Below are positions 32,327-42,888 of a stretch of 64,000 nt of DNA, one piece after another. The position numbers were made by a program, and so were the translations under genes. The notes below the pieces were generated by a model. That model had not been told where the DNA came from. It worked only from the letters and a program-made list of their open reading frames with translations, and did not search any database. This stretch comes from Corynespora cassiicola. Its lineage: Eukaryota; Ascomycota; Dothideomycetes; Pleosporales; Corynesporascaceae. Positions within the stretch are counted from its first letter, which is position 1, and the number at the start of each line of letters is the position of its first letter. The stretch spans positions 2,790,001 to 2,854,000 of the forward strand of contig JAEUWY010000006.1 of the NCBI GenBank assembly GCA_022059125.1, given 5' to 3'.

Positions 32327-32957
32327 AGATTCAGGCTCGCTAGGGGCTTGCTTTGAAGCTGAGAGTTTATTAGTGAGGTAAAGGCACAGACCCGAAGTTT
32401 CAAATTCTGGCTCTACTATCTGTTATAAATTTGTTTTACATTGGCCTACTTTACTAACTGAGTAAATAAAGATGGTGTTATCTGTTACACTTTGTAGCGC
32501 TTACCACTGGTTACAATGTTGATGCAGAATAAGCTAGCCGGCTGATACGACCTAGTAGCCGTTAAATGTGGTGACTTAATGTAATGCAAAATCAAAAACA
32601 ATTACCATAATCTTATCGGGAGTGGGTCCTATTCCTACAGACCCATTTTCGATCGCCGTTGTAGAATAATGCGTCTCGGCACTGCCTCCGTAACCTTACC
32701 TTAAAACAGTGCAACTTTTGAAGTTCCATGTTATGCCATTCCAGCACACTCCGAGTACGAAATATCACCCCGAATGTTTCTGACCGAAAGCCAGCCAGAT
32801 CGACATGGATTTTCCAGTGGTTGCAGGAATAAAATAGAATGAAACCAGGGTTTTGAGGGTAAGGGTCAACTGCTTTGCATTTGAACTTCGGCAGTTTCGC
32901 AAAAGACAGCTGTGACTCGCCATTATTCATCTCGCATAACTTCTCACGATCCATACC
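32327..32957. other. Intergenic, one unassigned frame
   Basis: A 113-codon minus-strand frame (32954-32613) lies directly downstream of the PD-(D/E)XK gene. I see no domain and would not call it a gene. Confidence 0.35.
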
Positions 32958-34440
32958 TTACGAAGTATCAGCCAGCTGACACAGAATCGGTTTTAAAAAC
33001 CCTCCCCAGTATCCATCTCTACTTTCATCCATCCCATATTTTAGTATGTTTCCGTACATCTTAATCAATCTAAAGATTCCGCGTATTGAATCTGTACTCA
33101 GCCGTTCAAATCGATCTACGTCTGGGCCTAAAACATGCACACCACTTCTCCCCGATACAAGATCGTCACGCGGGTATGCATAATATACGGAGTGCTCGTG
33201 TCCAACAATCGTAAGCGCAGGCTCGACCATCTCCGCTGGCTCAAATGAAACCTGCGCAGAGCGAGCAAGTTCCTGTTTCTTGCGTAAAGATGCCGCAATC
33301 CAAATGCTCATCTGTAGCTCTGCCTCAGTATGGTTTCCAGACGCGGGCTTGATCTCAAAGCCAGAGAAGAGAGCGGTCCTCTTGGTGAAAGCATCAACGG
33401 TATGTCCTATGTGCCTATTGTTGGCATCATCGAGCCTTTTGTAGAGGGCGGAGGTGCCAGGATCGCGATGCGAGTACGAGAGAACGTAGTCAGTTTTACG
33501 ATCAATGGGTTTACGGCGGGTAGAATCCGTGAGGGTAGGAGCGGGGATCGTCGAGAGGTAAAGGGGGTTGATGGATTGAGATTGGCTAGCTGGGTCAGCT
33601 TTGTTCTTGCGAGGCTCCTAAATGTACGTACACGTTCTGGAACCACCATCTTTCATTACCGTACAGCTCCATGGCTATATGAATCAAAGGTCGCACTACA
33701 TCATCGCACCATGCATTCTCATCGCGACTACCATCCTTGCAATCGCGCGCATTGAGAAAAATTGTCTTCACTTCCTTCCAGATGCTTGACAGCTCCTCGA
33801 CAGAGCGCACATCATTCTGGTCAAAGTCACCAGGCTTGGTAGTTTGGTAGCCGACGTCTGGATCATTCTTGAGAAGATGCTGAATATGTTAGATGTTACT
33901 GAGGTACACTGAGTGAGGCGCACATGCCTGCAAGCCTTGGGGAATGAAGCCTAAATCAACGCCCTCCGCGAGCCGATCGCCGAGCCGTTCGACCTGCTCT
34001 GGAGGTGCCTCCCTCAGACCATTGAGGCTTTCTGTCAACACCGGTGGCCATGCACTCCGCAATATAATTGGTGTCTCCCGTGTCGGGCTTGACGAACGCT
34101 TCACGCTCGACGAAACACGACTACCAGGTGGACTGAAAGTATTCCTTTCGGTCAGAGCTAGTGGCGTTTCACTTCCTAGTTGTGATGCACTCTGCGCAGG
34201 GTGAACATCATCAACATCTTCGGTCCTTCACCGTTTAGGGCTTTCGCTACGATGTGAGCTGGGTACGGGTGCGCTCGTGGGTAGGGACATGGCGCTCTTC
34301 CTTTTCAAGGGAGCTGGGTGCGACTTTGAGCACTCGTCGAGCGGAGGGGTAAGAAGGATACAGCTGTCATTTGCAGAGCTACCCAGCCACGAACGGACAA
34401 GATTGTGTTGAGCTGCCAAAGGACTACTGCGTTGATCCAT
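32958..34440 (-). pseudogene. PD-(D/E)XK nuclease-like protein, locus 1 (one internal stop)
   Basis: Three exons: 34440-33928, 33879-33632 and 33585-32958, 462 codons. Intron 1 appears to be GC-AG (CAG|GCATGT), intron 2 GTACGT...CTAG. The N-terminal ~170 residues are Ser/Pro-rich and disordered (SRVSSSVKRSSSPTRET). The nuclease-like core follows: VQSQSINPLYLSTIP, then the metal-binding Asp in DRKTDYVLSYS and the E-x-K in SGFEIKPASG, then AELQMSIWIAASL. The core is complete. In-frame TGA at 34228-34230 (CGG TGA AGG) breaks the disordered region; a CGA codon is the likely precursor. Fungal members of this family are numerous and uncharacterised. A start downstream of the stop could still give an intact nuclease domain, so function is not excluded. 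Confidence 0.8.
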
Positions 34441-34929
34441 TGTCGTTGAAGGTAGGAGGGGTGGATGCCTAGTCCCGCGGTTCGTTTGTTTTCGCACCGA
34501 CTCGCCGATTGGCGCGCTATCACGTGAACAATAACTCGTGCTGCGATCGGAGCGGCCGTCGTTCGGCGGCTCCCGCCTAAAATTAGCCAAACGTTGACCC
34601 TGAAACTGTCACCGCGCAGGCCTCTTTTTGGTTCCCGCTGTGGGGCGTGGGCCCTGCTTTTGAACCCCAGTTCCGATTAGCACATTTTCGAGACTCCACC
34701 CTACTCTGCCTAATTCAAAGACACTGGAAACGCTCTTCATGCTTTTGCACAACGAAACATCACAGCTCGGTACCACAAGGTCAGGGTAGGAGCGGGTCGG
34801 CCATCGTTTTCTTAGCTAGTGGCGATATCGCCACCTGATCACTTTTATTACCACAATATCACTGACAAGACTGCTGACACACTATACTAGGGTCGTTTAG
34901 GTAGGCGTAAAATGCATGCTAAAGCGGCC
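34441..34929. other. Upstream region of PD-(D/E)XK locus 1, shared with locus 3
   Basis: About 350 bp (34441-34800) matches the reverse complement of 49390-49738, and more weakly 42265-42480. The promoter was therefore duplicated together with the gene. The dispersed motif copy at 34776-34835 lies at its distal end. Confidence 0.75.
34776..34835 (-). repeat. Dispersed hairpin-plus-GC motif, copy 2
   Basis: On the minus strand: perfect palindrome GTGGCGATATCGCCAC, then GATGGCCGACCCGCTCCTA and CTGACCTTGTGG. It lies about 340 bp upstream of PD-(D/E)XK locus 1, in the same orientation as the gene. Confidence 0.65.
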
Positions 34930-35420
34930 TTACATTCCGCGATCTGTGTCCTCTACCCGCCACTTTTCTATTAACCCTAGCGAGGACTCTGTGTCAGGTT
35001 GATAGCGACCAAGGATATTTTTCCGCAATTCATGGCATTTATCCATCAGTAAAATCACCTCTTCCCATTGACCTTTGAGTTTGAGAGTAAAGGCAAGATT
35101 CTGCAGAGTTATCAGTGTATCTGGATGCCTGCCATCCTGCAACCTCTTTCTTATTTCCAAAAATAGCGTCTCCAGTTTCTCGGCCACTTCCCATAGGCCT
35201 TGATCTGAGAAAAGCAAGCCTAAATAGACGGTACGGATGAGCGTGTCCGGGTGCTCCGCTCTGAGCAACTCATACCCTCCCAGAGCTCGCTAGTGCATTG
35301 CTTCCGCCTTTTCGTGTTTTCCCTGCATTGACAACACTGACCCAAGTTGTCTAACGCTGGTGAGCGTGTCTGGGTGATCTGCCCTAGGTGCTTTTCTCTT
35401 GTTTCAATGCACTTATCCTA
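34930..35420 (-). pseudogene. TPR (kinesin-light-chain type) fragment of an NLR gene
   Basis: The minus-strand frame reads HPDTLTSVRQLGSVLSMQGK, then (after TAG at 35290) RALGGYELLRAEHPDTLI and two more 42-residue TPRs, ending VEDTDRGM. Repeats of this HPDTL type form the C-terminus of fungal NB-ARC or patatin NLRs. No nucleotide-binding domain adjoins it. The TAG replaces what is normally the glutamine of MHQRAL (CpA to TpA). A fragment, not a gene. Confidence 0.75.
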
Positions 35421-35763
35421 ATCATCGCCCGCTGTCAAGACAAGTATGAAAAGGCGGATGCCTGAAAAGCTCGACCGTTTTGGCTCACGCTGGCGCACTG
35501 TATTGCAGCAAGAGAATCTTACTTATACATCCTTCAAAATAATCGCTTCATCATTTGATGCGCTTGCTACTTTATTTGTAGTGTAGCAATATTGAACCGA
35601 TAGATAGGGTTTAAAGTATAGGTGTGTAATGGGTTTCTCTTCAACGAGCCTCAGCCTCATTCTCCACTCAAGATTGCTCTGAAAAAGCACATACAAGATT
35701 TTGCTCGACCCTGGGCTCGCAACATGCGTCACTGTAAAGACGATTCTCCTGAGTCTCCTGAAT

Positions 35764-37630
35764 TCATCGCGGGGGGCCAAACACCAGGAACTGCATCTCA
35801 TCTTCTAATGGCTGCAGCATTTTTTCCTTGACAACTTCGCAATAGTCCGGGTCGTCAAGATTAGCATCCGGATTAAGGTACTCCTGCAAACCAGTTAGAA
35901 TTGCCTTAGAGAACCCAGACGACAATCGAGGCCTTTCTGCCTTGTACCACCGGTCCGCCGTCTGGAGATCTGCTTTCTCGTCATACAACAATGTACTTCC
36001 CCGATCCTCCGGACGCCGAACTTGCTCAATAGGCTTGCCCAAACTGATTTCGAGTAAAATAATGGCCAAGGCAAGGAGGTTTGAACAATCAGTGGTTGTC
36101 GCTTTGTCCGACTGATTCTTCGGTCCAGAATCTGCTGTTGTTGTAAACAGAAATACCTTGAGGTTTAATTTATCGCTTACATTGAGCAAAGTTCCTTGCT
36201 AAGTATGGGTATTTGATGTCGACAGTCAAAGGAGAATTACTCGGGGCTCTTAAGAACGCGATGTCTTCCTTAGTCCACACCCGATTAAGCCATGGGGTAT
36301 GACTAAGCTGAAAGATTGAAGACACCAGCGTTATAGCTAGACAATACAAATCTTCCAATGGTAACTTTGCTTGTAAGCTCGGAAGAAGGGATTCCAGAGT
36401 TGCGCATTGATTTGCGTATTCTATAGCAGGGCTTGCCGACGAATAGGCTCTTAGACATCCTGTGTTATCAAGACAGAAACCAACAGAACTATGTGCTGAT
36501 TGTTGAAGGTACTGGCAAAAGTCTTTTACCTGGGGTAGTTTTGAAGGCTCGGCATATGGAAGATCTTCGCCAGTGCTTTGGGCAGCAGCTACTATTATTT
36601 GTACCCGGCTAGAGCTATATGGTATCAGCGTCAAGCATTATACAGCAAACTATATCCAGTATAGGAAGCAAAATCGTACCCTGAAGCGAGTTCAGCAACT
36701 CTAAACTCTGCGTTCAATTGTTGGGAGTGGGGACAACATTCTCCGCTGATGCTCAGTCTGAAACAGGTCGACTCGGCAGTCATATTGAAAACTGATCCTT
36801 GGTGCCCTCTCCTCTTTGGTCGTGGTCTTTTAAGCCGTTGTTCTAACAAGAGAAATGATGGATGGCGTGGCTTTATCTTGCACCAACTCTCGGACAGAGT
36901 ACAATATATCCTGGATGCATTTCCTTGAATGGCGCCCAAGGGACCAGTGAAGCTCAATTTTGAACGGTATTTGTCCGGCTCTTCCTGATTCCTCTCGGCC
37001 CTTTCGACCCATGTATCAATTCTTTTGGTACAGTCTTCCAGCCTCTGAAGACTAGCTTTGATACCACTTTTTCTCATGGTAAACGCGAGTCGTCTTGAAA
37101 ATTCAAAGTTTCGTTTGAGGTATCGAGTGCTGGCAACGGGCGGGTTTGCGTAGACGATGCTTCTCAGCTGGACAGTTCCCTAAACATCGGCTCGTCAGTA
37201 TAGGTTGCGCCGGCATTTTAGAAAGAGAAGAATGCTATACCTGTTGTGATCCTTCGATATTCAAGTGATCCGCTATGGAATCTAGTATTTCGGCTATTTC
37301 GAGTATTGCGAGCATCAGCGGGTCATAAGTTGGTCCTAGTGTATCCCGAACTCTGTCAGCTATCGGACCAACATTCCACAGGTCACTACGAGGATCCTCC
37401 ATCATCGTGGTCGAGTCCTCTGATTCTGCGATCGGCTTCAATAATATTCCAATGGCCTGGTCATACGAAGCTCGCAACGTGTAAAGCTCCTGGATCAATT
37501 TCCTCCTGCACTTTTTCCATGTGAAAAACTCTATGGTTGGCCGAACAATGTCCTCATAGTTTTCGAGGGCTGAGATGAGTAGCGGAAGTGACCCGAGAAC
37601 AAGGCCAGCCGTTTCTACGCCTGTCGCCAT
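35764..37630 (-). CDS. DUF7580-family protein
   Basis: Four exons (37630-37241, 37179-36680, 36614-36181, 36134-35764) with 46-65 bp introns encode 564 residues in frame. The N-terminus (MATGVETAGLVLGSLPLLISALENYED) is the hydrophobic, glycine-spaced helix seen at the start of fungal DUF7580 and HeLo-like proteins. The C-terminal half has the family blocks LYCLAITLVSSIFQLSHTPW, NLLALAIILLEISLGKPIEQ and ADRWYKAERPRLSSGF, and resembles a degenerate kinase-like lobe. DUF7580 genes are often found beside NLR and allorecognition genes; no activity is established. It is divergently transcribed from the C2H2/ankyrin gene, 249 bp away. Start chosen at MATGVE because the helix there is the conserved N-terminus. 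Confidence 0.85.
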
Positions 37631-37879
37631 GGTGTGTAGGGTCAAAACCGTGGGCGAAAGGGCAGCGGAGAGCGAGGAAGGGTGAGAGTTGGGGCTGATA
37701 TCCGCCAAGAAAGTGGGGCAACGTGCCAAGCTTCGTCCGATTATGCGCTAATGAAATATCGGCCTCTGCCAGAAAGATTGTCACCATAAAGGTGTCTAAA
37801 GAATACATGCTTTTCCCTTCCTCGCGCGAGGAGCTAAGACAACTATACCTACTCATTAGATAAGAACGATATCTTAGGC
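37631..37879. promoter_or_regulatory. Shared divergent promoter of the DUF7580 and C2H2/ankyrin genes
   Basis: The two start codons face away from each other with 249 bp between, which must hold both promoters. No specific sites identified. Confidence 0.55.
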
Positions 37880-40800
37880 ATGGACAACCAAGAGGACATC
37901 GAAGGACTCTGCCGTGACTGCATGAGGGGTTTCAATGGACTGATTGAATCATTGGCGAGCTGTCCCAAAGAACTTCACACAGATATGTCCTTAAGGACAA
38001 TAGAAAACGATTTCGGTCGGTTCAAGATTTGGTGTGGTAATTTGGGCGCATTACAGAGGGGGAGAAGCTCTCTTAATGTCAGGCTAAGAGGCTCGCATGT
38101 GATGCGCGATACCGTCACGAGATTCCTAGACCAACTGCAAGAATCCCTGGAACAAAGTACGTTATGAACTGTCTATTGAGTTTTGGGTGCGACAGGTGAT
38201 TTAATGTCTGATAATGTACAGGTATCGAAATAACGACTGGGTCCCGTGCACCGTGGGATGAGCTGGAGCGGTATTCAAAAGACGCTCTGATCGATGTTCA
38301 GATGGGCGAAATTAGTCACCTTGGGACTGAGGATCACGAATGTGAAGAGAGTGATACGAGCGATGAAGGCACTAGTGAGCTCGCCGAAAAACAATCGGAA
38401 ATTCAAGACACAATTACGCATCTCTACAGACTATCCTTCAAAATGCGGAATGCTAGTCATCGGTCGCTATCAATCCGAGCTCTTTCAACGAAGCACATCG
38501 ATCCGGAAACTGGAGAAGACCTGTTCTCTAGTTATGCAATATATGATTACCAATATGTCCTGGAGTCACTCCAACAACTTCGGGAGGCCCCACAACCGCT
38601 TACTCTGGACCCAGAGCCGGCTCGAAGGATTGCCGATGATATTCCTACCTTTCTTCTCGAACGATTAAGCAGAGCAATAACTAATCGGAGGCGATATTTT
38701 GCATATTGGCAGCGACATGCTGTCAAACTGTCACACATTAGAGATGAACCATTAATCCAGCGGCAAGGCCCTACCGCATCTGAAGAAGTGGAACCTGGAG
38801 GACCTGGAGCTATATCAGTCACGTATAGCCATGAAAAGGGTCAGCTCGACGCAAAATCGATAAAAATCCCTCGGCCAGAGACTGTAATATCTGGCACCGA
38901 CATTTCTCAGTATCGGATCAATTTGGACGACTATCTTGACACGGAGACCATCGTATCGTACGCTACCACAGCAAAAGATGTTGACGGAAGATCAGCGGAC
39001 TTACCTCTTGCCCCTAAAGAGGTATCTTCTCAGCCCGAGTTCGTTTGTCCTTATTGCTGGGTTGCTTGCCCATCTCGACAAGGGAAGGGAAAGTTATGGC
39101 GGTAAGCTCTAGAAATCAATACTTTGTCACAATTTTCTTATACTTGATTGCAGGACGCATATACTACAAGATCTCCAGCCATATGTCTGCACAGTTTTCG
39201 GCTGTTCTGACGGCGATTATCTTTATGCCAGCCGAACGGCTTGGATGGAACATGAGCGAATATGCCACCGTCGCGTATGGCGATGCTTTGAATCACAACA
39301 CAAGAATATTCTCTACAAGTCCGAAGAACAGCTGCATCATCATTTATCAGAACATCACACAGAGCTAACTGAGCTGCAAATTCAAAGCCTTTTGGATCTG
39401 ACTGAGACCACGGCCGCTGATATTCGGGAGGTCTGTCCGTTCTGCAACTCAGCAGGACCGTTCGAGAAAGGCCTCTACAATCATATGGCATTTCATCAAG
39501 AAAGGCTCGCGACGTTTGCTCTTCCCCGAAATGTAGGGGAGAATAACAATGATGAAGCCAATTCCCAGAGGGCCCATGGTATTAGGTCCACTGGATCGCT
39601 GCACTCTATGTCACTCCATTTCACAAATGTCTCAGATACCAGCGTCAAGGCACAAGATGCAGAACTCTCAGACGTACTCTACGCGGGTTCAAAGAATGGT
39701 GATTGGGAGCTCGTGAAAAAGCTTCTGCTCCAGAAGGGGGTCGAGGTCAATGCGCGGGATAGAGAGTACGGCAACGCACTCGAGGCAGCTTCAATTGGAG
39801 GCCACCAGGAAATTGTGGAGCTTCTGCTCGACAAAGGCGCCAACGTCAACGCTCAGAGTGAAGAGTACGGCAATGCACTCCAGGCAGCTTCAGCAGGAGG
39901 CCATAAAGACATTGTCAAGCTGCTGGTCAAGGCGGGCGCGGATGTCAACGCCCAGGGTGGACGCTACGGCAACGCGCTCTGTGCAGCTTCAGCAGGAGGC
40001 CATAAAGACATTGTAGAGCTGCTGGTCAAGGTGGGCGCGGATGTCAACGCCCAGGGTGGACGCTATGGCAACGCACTCCAGGCAGCTTCAGCAGGAGGCC
40101 ACGAAGACATTATAGAGCTGCTGGTCAAGGCGGGCGCGGATGTCAACGCCCAGGGTGGAGAATACGGCAACGCACTCCAGGCAGCTTCATGGGAAGGCCA
40201 TAAAGACACTGTAGAGCTGCTGGTCAAGGTGGGCGCGGATGTTGATGCCCAGAGTGGAGAATACGGCAACGCACTCCAGGCAGCTTCATGGGAAGGCCAT
40301 AAAGACACTGTAGAGCTGCTGGTCAAGGCGGGCGCGGATGTCAACGCCCAGGGTGGACGCTACGGCAACGCACTCCAGGCAGCTTCAGCAGGAGGCCACA
40401 AAGACATTGTAGAGCTGCTGGTCAAGGTGGGCGCGGATGTTGATGCCCAGGGTGGAGAATACGGCAACGCACTCCAGGCAGCTTCAGCAGGAGGCCACAA
40501 AGACACTGTAGAGCTGCTGGTCAGGGTGGGCGCGGATGTTGATGCCCAGAGTGGAGAATACGGCAACGCACTCCAGGCAGCTTCATGGGAAGGCCATAAA
40601 GACACTGTAGAGCTGCTGGTCAAGGCGGGCGCGGATGTCAACGCCCAGGGTGGACGCTACGGCAACGCACTCCAGGCAGCTTCAGCAGGAGGCCACAAAG
40701 ACATTGTAGAGCTGCTGGTCAAGGTGGGCGCGGATGTTGATGCCCAGGGTGGAGAATACGGCAACGCACTCCAGGCAGCTTCAGCAGGAGGCCACAAAGA

Positions 40801-41047
40801 CACTGTAGAGCTGCTGGTCAGGGTGGGCGCGGATGTTGATGCCCAGAGTGGAGAATACGGCAACGCACTCCAGGCAGCTTCATGGGAAGGCCATAAAGAC
40901 ACTGTAGAGCTGCTGGTCAAGGTGGGCGCGGATGGGCGCGGATGTCAACGCCCAGGGTGGACGCTACGGCAACGCACTCCAGGCAGCTTCAGCAGGAGGC
41001 CACAAAGACATTGTAGAGCTGCTGGTCAAGGTGGGCGCGGATGTTGA
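37880..41047 (+). CDS. C2H2/ankyrin repeat protein, frameshifted in the array
   Basis: Exons 37880-38156, 38222-39101 and 39154 onward. As sequenced, the frame ends at 41047 (1016 residues), 14 codons of wrong frame per unit after the 10 bp duplication at 40924-40943. The N-terminal ~380 residues are a conserved fungal helical module (FGRFKIWCGNLGALQRGRSS; APWDELERYSKDALID). Cys/His zinc-finger-like segments follow (FVCPYCWVACPSRQGKGK, MEHERICHRRVWRC, EVCPFCNSAGPFEKGLYNHM). The array has 12 ankyrin units in frame and 12 more out of frame. In fungi this architecture is multicopy and NLR-like; the ankyrins should bind a ligand, and the effector role of the N-terminus is unknown. It pairs head-to-head with the DUF7580 gene. 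The frameshift may be a true allele or an assembly error in near-identical repeats. Confidence 0.85.
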
Positions 41048-42133
41048 TGCCCAGGGTGGACGCTACGGCAACGCACTCCAGGCAGCTTCAGCAGGAGGCC
41101 ATAAAGACATTGTAGAGCTGCTGGTCAAGGTGGGCGCGGATGTCAACGCCCAGGGTGGACGCTATGGCAACGCACTCCAGGCAGCTTCAGCAGGAGGCCA
41201 CGAAGACATTATAGAGCTGCTGGTCAAGGCGGGCGCCGATGTCAACGCCCAGGGTGGAGAATACGGCAACGCGCTCCTCGCAGCTTCAGAAGGAGGCCAT
41301 AAAGACATTGTAGAGCTGCTGGTCAAAGCGGGCGCCGATGTCAACGCCCAGGGTGGAGAATACGGCAACGCGCTCCACGCAGCTTCAGAAGGAGGCCGCA
41401 AAGACATTGCAGAGCTGCTGGTCAAAGCGGGCGCCGATGTCAACGCCCGGGGTGGAGGCTGCGGCAACGCGCTCCAGGCAGCTTCAGAAGGAGGCCACAA
41501 AGACATTGTAGAGCTGCTGGTCAAGGCGGGCGCCGATGTCAACGCCCAGGGTGGAGAATACGGCAACGCGCTCTGTGCAGCTTCAGCAGGAGGCCATAAA
41601 GATATTGTAGAGCTGCTGGTCAAGGTGGGCGCGGATGTCAACGCCCAGGGTGGACGCTATGGCAACGCACTCCAGGCAGCTTCAGCAGGAGGCCACGAAG
41701 ACATTATAGAGCTGCTGGTCAAGGCGGGCGCCGATGTCAACGCCCAGGGTGGAGAATACGGCAACGCGCTCCTCGCAGCTTCAGAAGGAGGCCATAAAGA
41801 CATTGTAGAGCTGCTGGTCAAAGCGGGCGCCGATGTCAACGCCCAGGGTGGAGAATACGGCAACGCGCTCTACGCAGCTTCAGAAGGAGGCCGCAAAGAC
41901 ATTGCAGAGCTGCTGGTCAAAGCGGGCGCCGATGTCAACGCCCGGGGTGGAGGCTGCGGCAACGCGCTCCAGGCAGCTTCAGAAGGAGGCCACAAAGACA
42001 TTGTAGAGCTGCTGGTCAAGGCGGGCGCCGATGTCAACGCCCAGGGTGGAGAATACGGCAACGCGCTCTGTGCAGCTTCAGCAGGAGGCCATAAAGACAT
42101 TGTAGAGCTGCTGGTCAAGGCGGGCGCAACTTA
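39757..42133 (+). repeat. 24-unit 99 bp ankyrin array with higher-order structure
   Basis: Each unit starts at (T)ACGGCAACGC and encodes 33 residues of the form YGNALxAASxGGHKDIVELLVKxGADV. Starts run every 99 bp from 39766 to 40855 and again from 40964 to 42053. Units 6-8 equal units 9-11 (297 bp period), and units 15-19 equal units 20-24 (495 bp period). Confidence 0.95.
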
Positions 42134-42134
42134 G
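40944..42134 (+). pseudogene. Out-of-frame 3' half of the ankyrin gene
   Basis: Twelve further ankyrin units, open without stops in the shifted frame, end in GAT and TAA-like stop context at 42132-42134. They were evidently part of the same protein before the 10 bp duplication. The lack of stops here shows that the frameshift is recent or artefactual. Confidence 0.8.
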
Positions 42135-42888
42135 CTTTCTCAGAATAGTACTTTCTTCGCAGGTCACTGAAAATTACGAGATGGGCTTACGCGAAGTAGA
42201 AAAATCGTAATTTAATGCTTACTCAGGATATTTAACAGCGCTTTTAGTACTTTGTGGCGAGATCCTGCCACTATGCGCAGGGATGACGGCCGACCCGTTC
42301 CTGCCCGGACCTTGTTTCAGAGCTCTGTTTTTGCGTCGAAAAAGGTGAAGGACCATGTCAGCGTCTGTGGACAGGATGAAGCGGGGCCAGGGCTTCAGAT
42401 ATGTGCCTAGCACGGATCTGGGCTTGAGCCTACGAAAGCAGTACCGAGATGCCGAGCTCCACAGCGGGAACTAAAAACGGGCCCAAAGAACTAATACGAC
42501 CCAGCAAGATCTCGCAAGCGCGATAGCTATTCTCGGATTGGCTTTTGACGATCAAGTCAAACTAAGCTCCCATGTAAAGCTGGCCACAAGGCAACGAGGC
42601 GACCGTGCCAAGCCTTTCACATTGCCCTATAAGGAAAGTTCTCAGAAACCGTGGAATTCACCAAAGGTCCTTCATGCAAGGGTTCACGTTTGAGCCGTGT
42701 CGATCATGGACATCTCGCTCCCCGTCAAGAATGACCAGTAGTCGATACTCTGCCATCTGCATGGCTAATGTAAAGAGCTGACTGCAGCAGACTGTTGACG
42801 GAAGGAAGATGTACTCATGAGCAGAGCCTAGGACAGAAGATTCTGATCCCATCTGCAGTGATGCTAGCATTACCAGAGGCTAGGCTAC
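42135..42888. other. Intergenic; orphan promoter-like copy of the PD-(D/E)XK upstream region
   Basis: Sequence at 42265-42480 resembles 49390-49560 and the reverse complement of 34640-34800, but no PD-(D/E)XK coding start follows. It may be a leftover of a lost gene copy. Confidence 0.5.
42265..42320 (+). repeat. Dispersed hairpin-plus-GC motif, copy 3
   Basis: GTGGCGAGATCCTGCCAC, then GACGGCCGACCCGTTCC and TGCCCGGACCTTGT. The hairpin has a larger loop than in copy 2. Confidence 0.65.

Noticed and set aside
40063..42118. Long minus-strand frames across the ankyrin array rich in SSSTVSLWPPAEAAWSALP
   Set aside because: They mirror the 99 bp repeat on the other strand and have no start or independent support.
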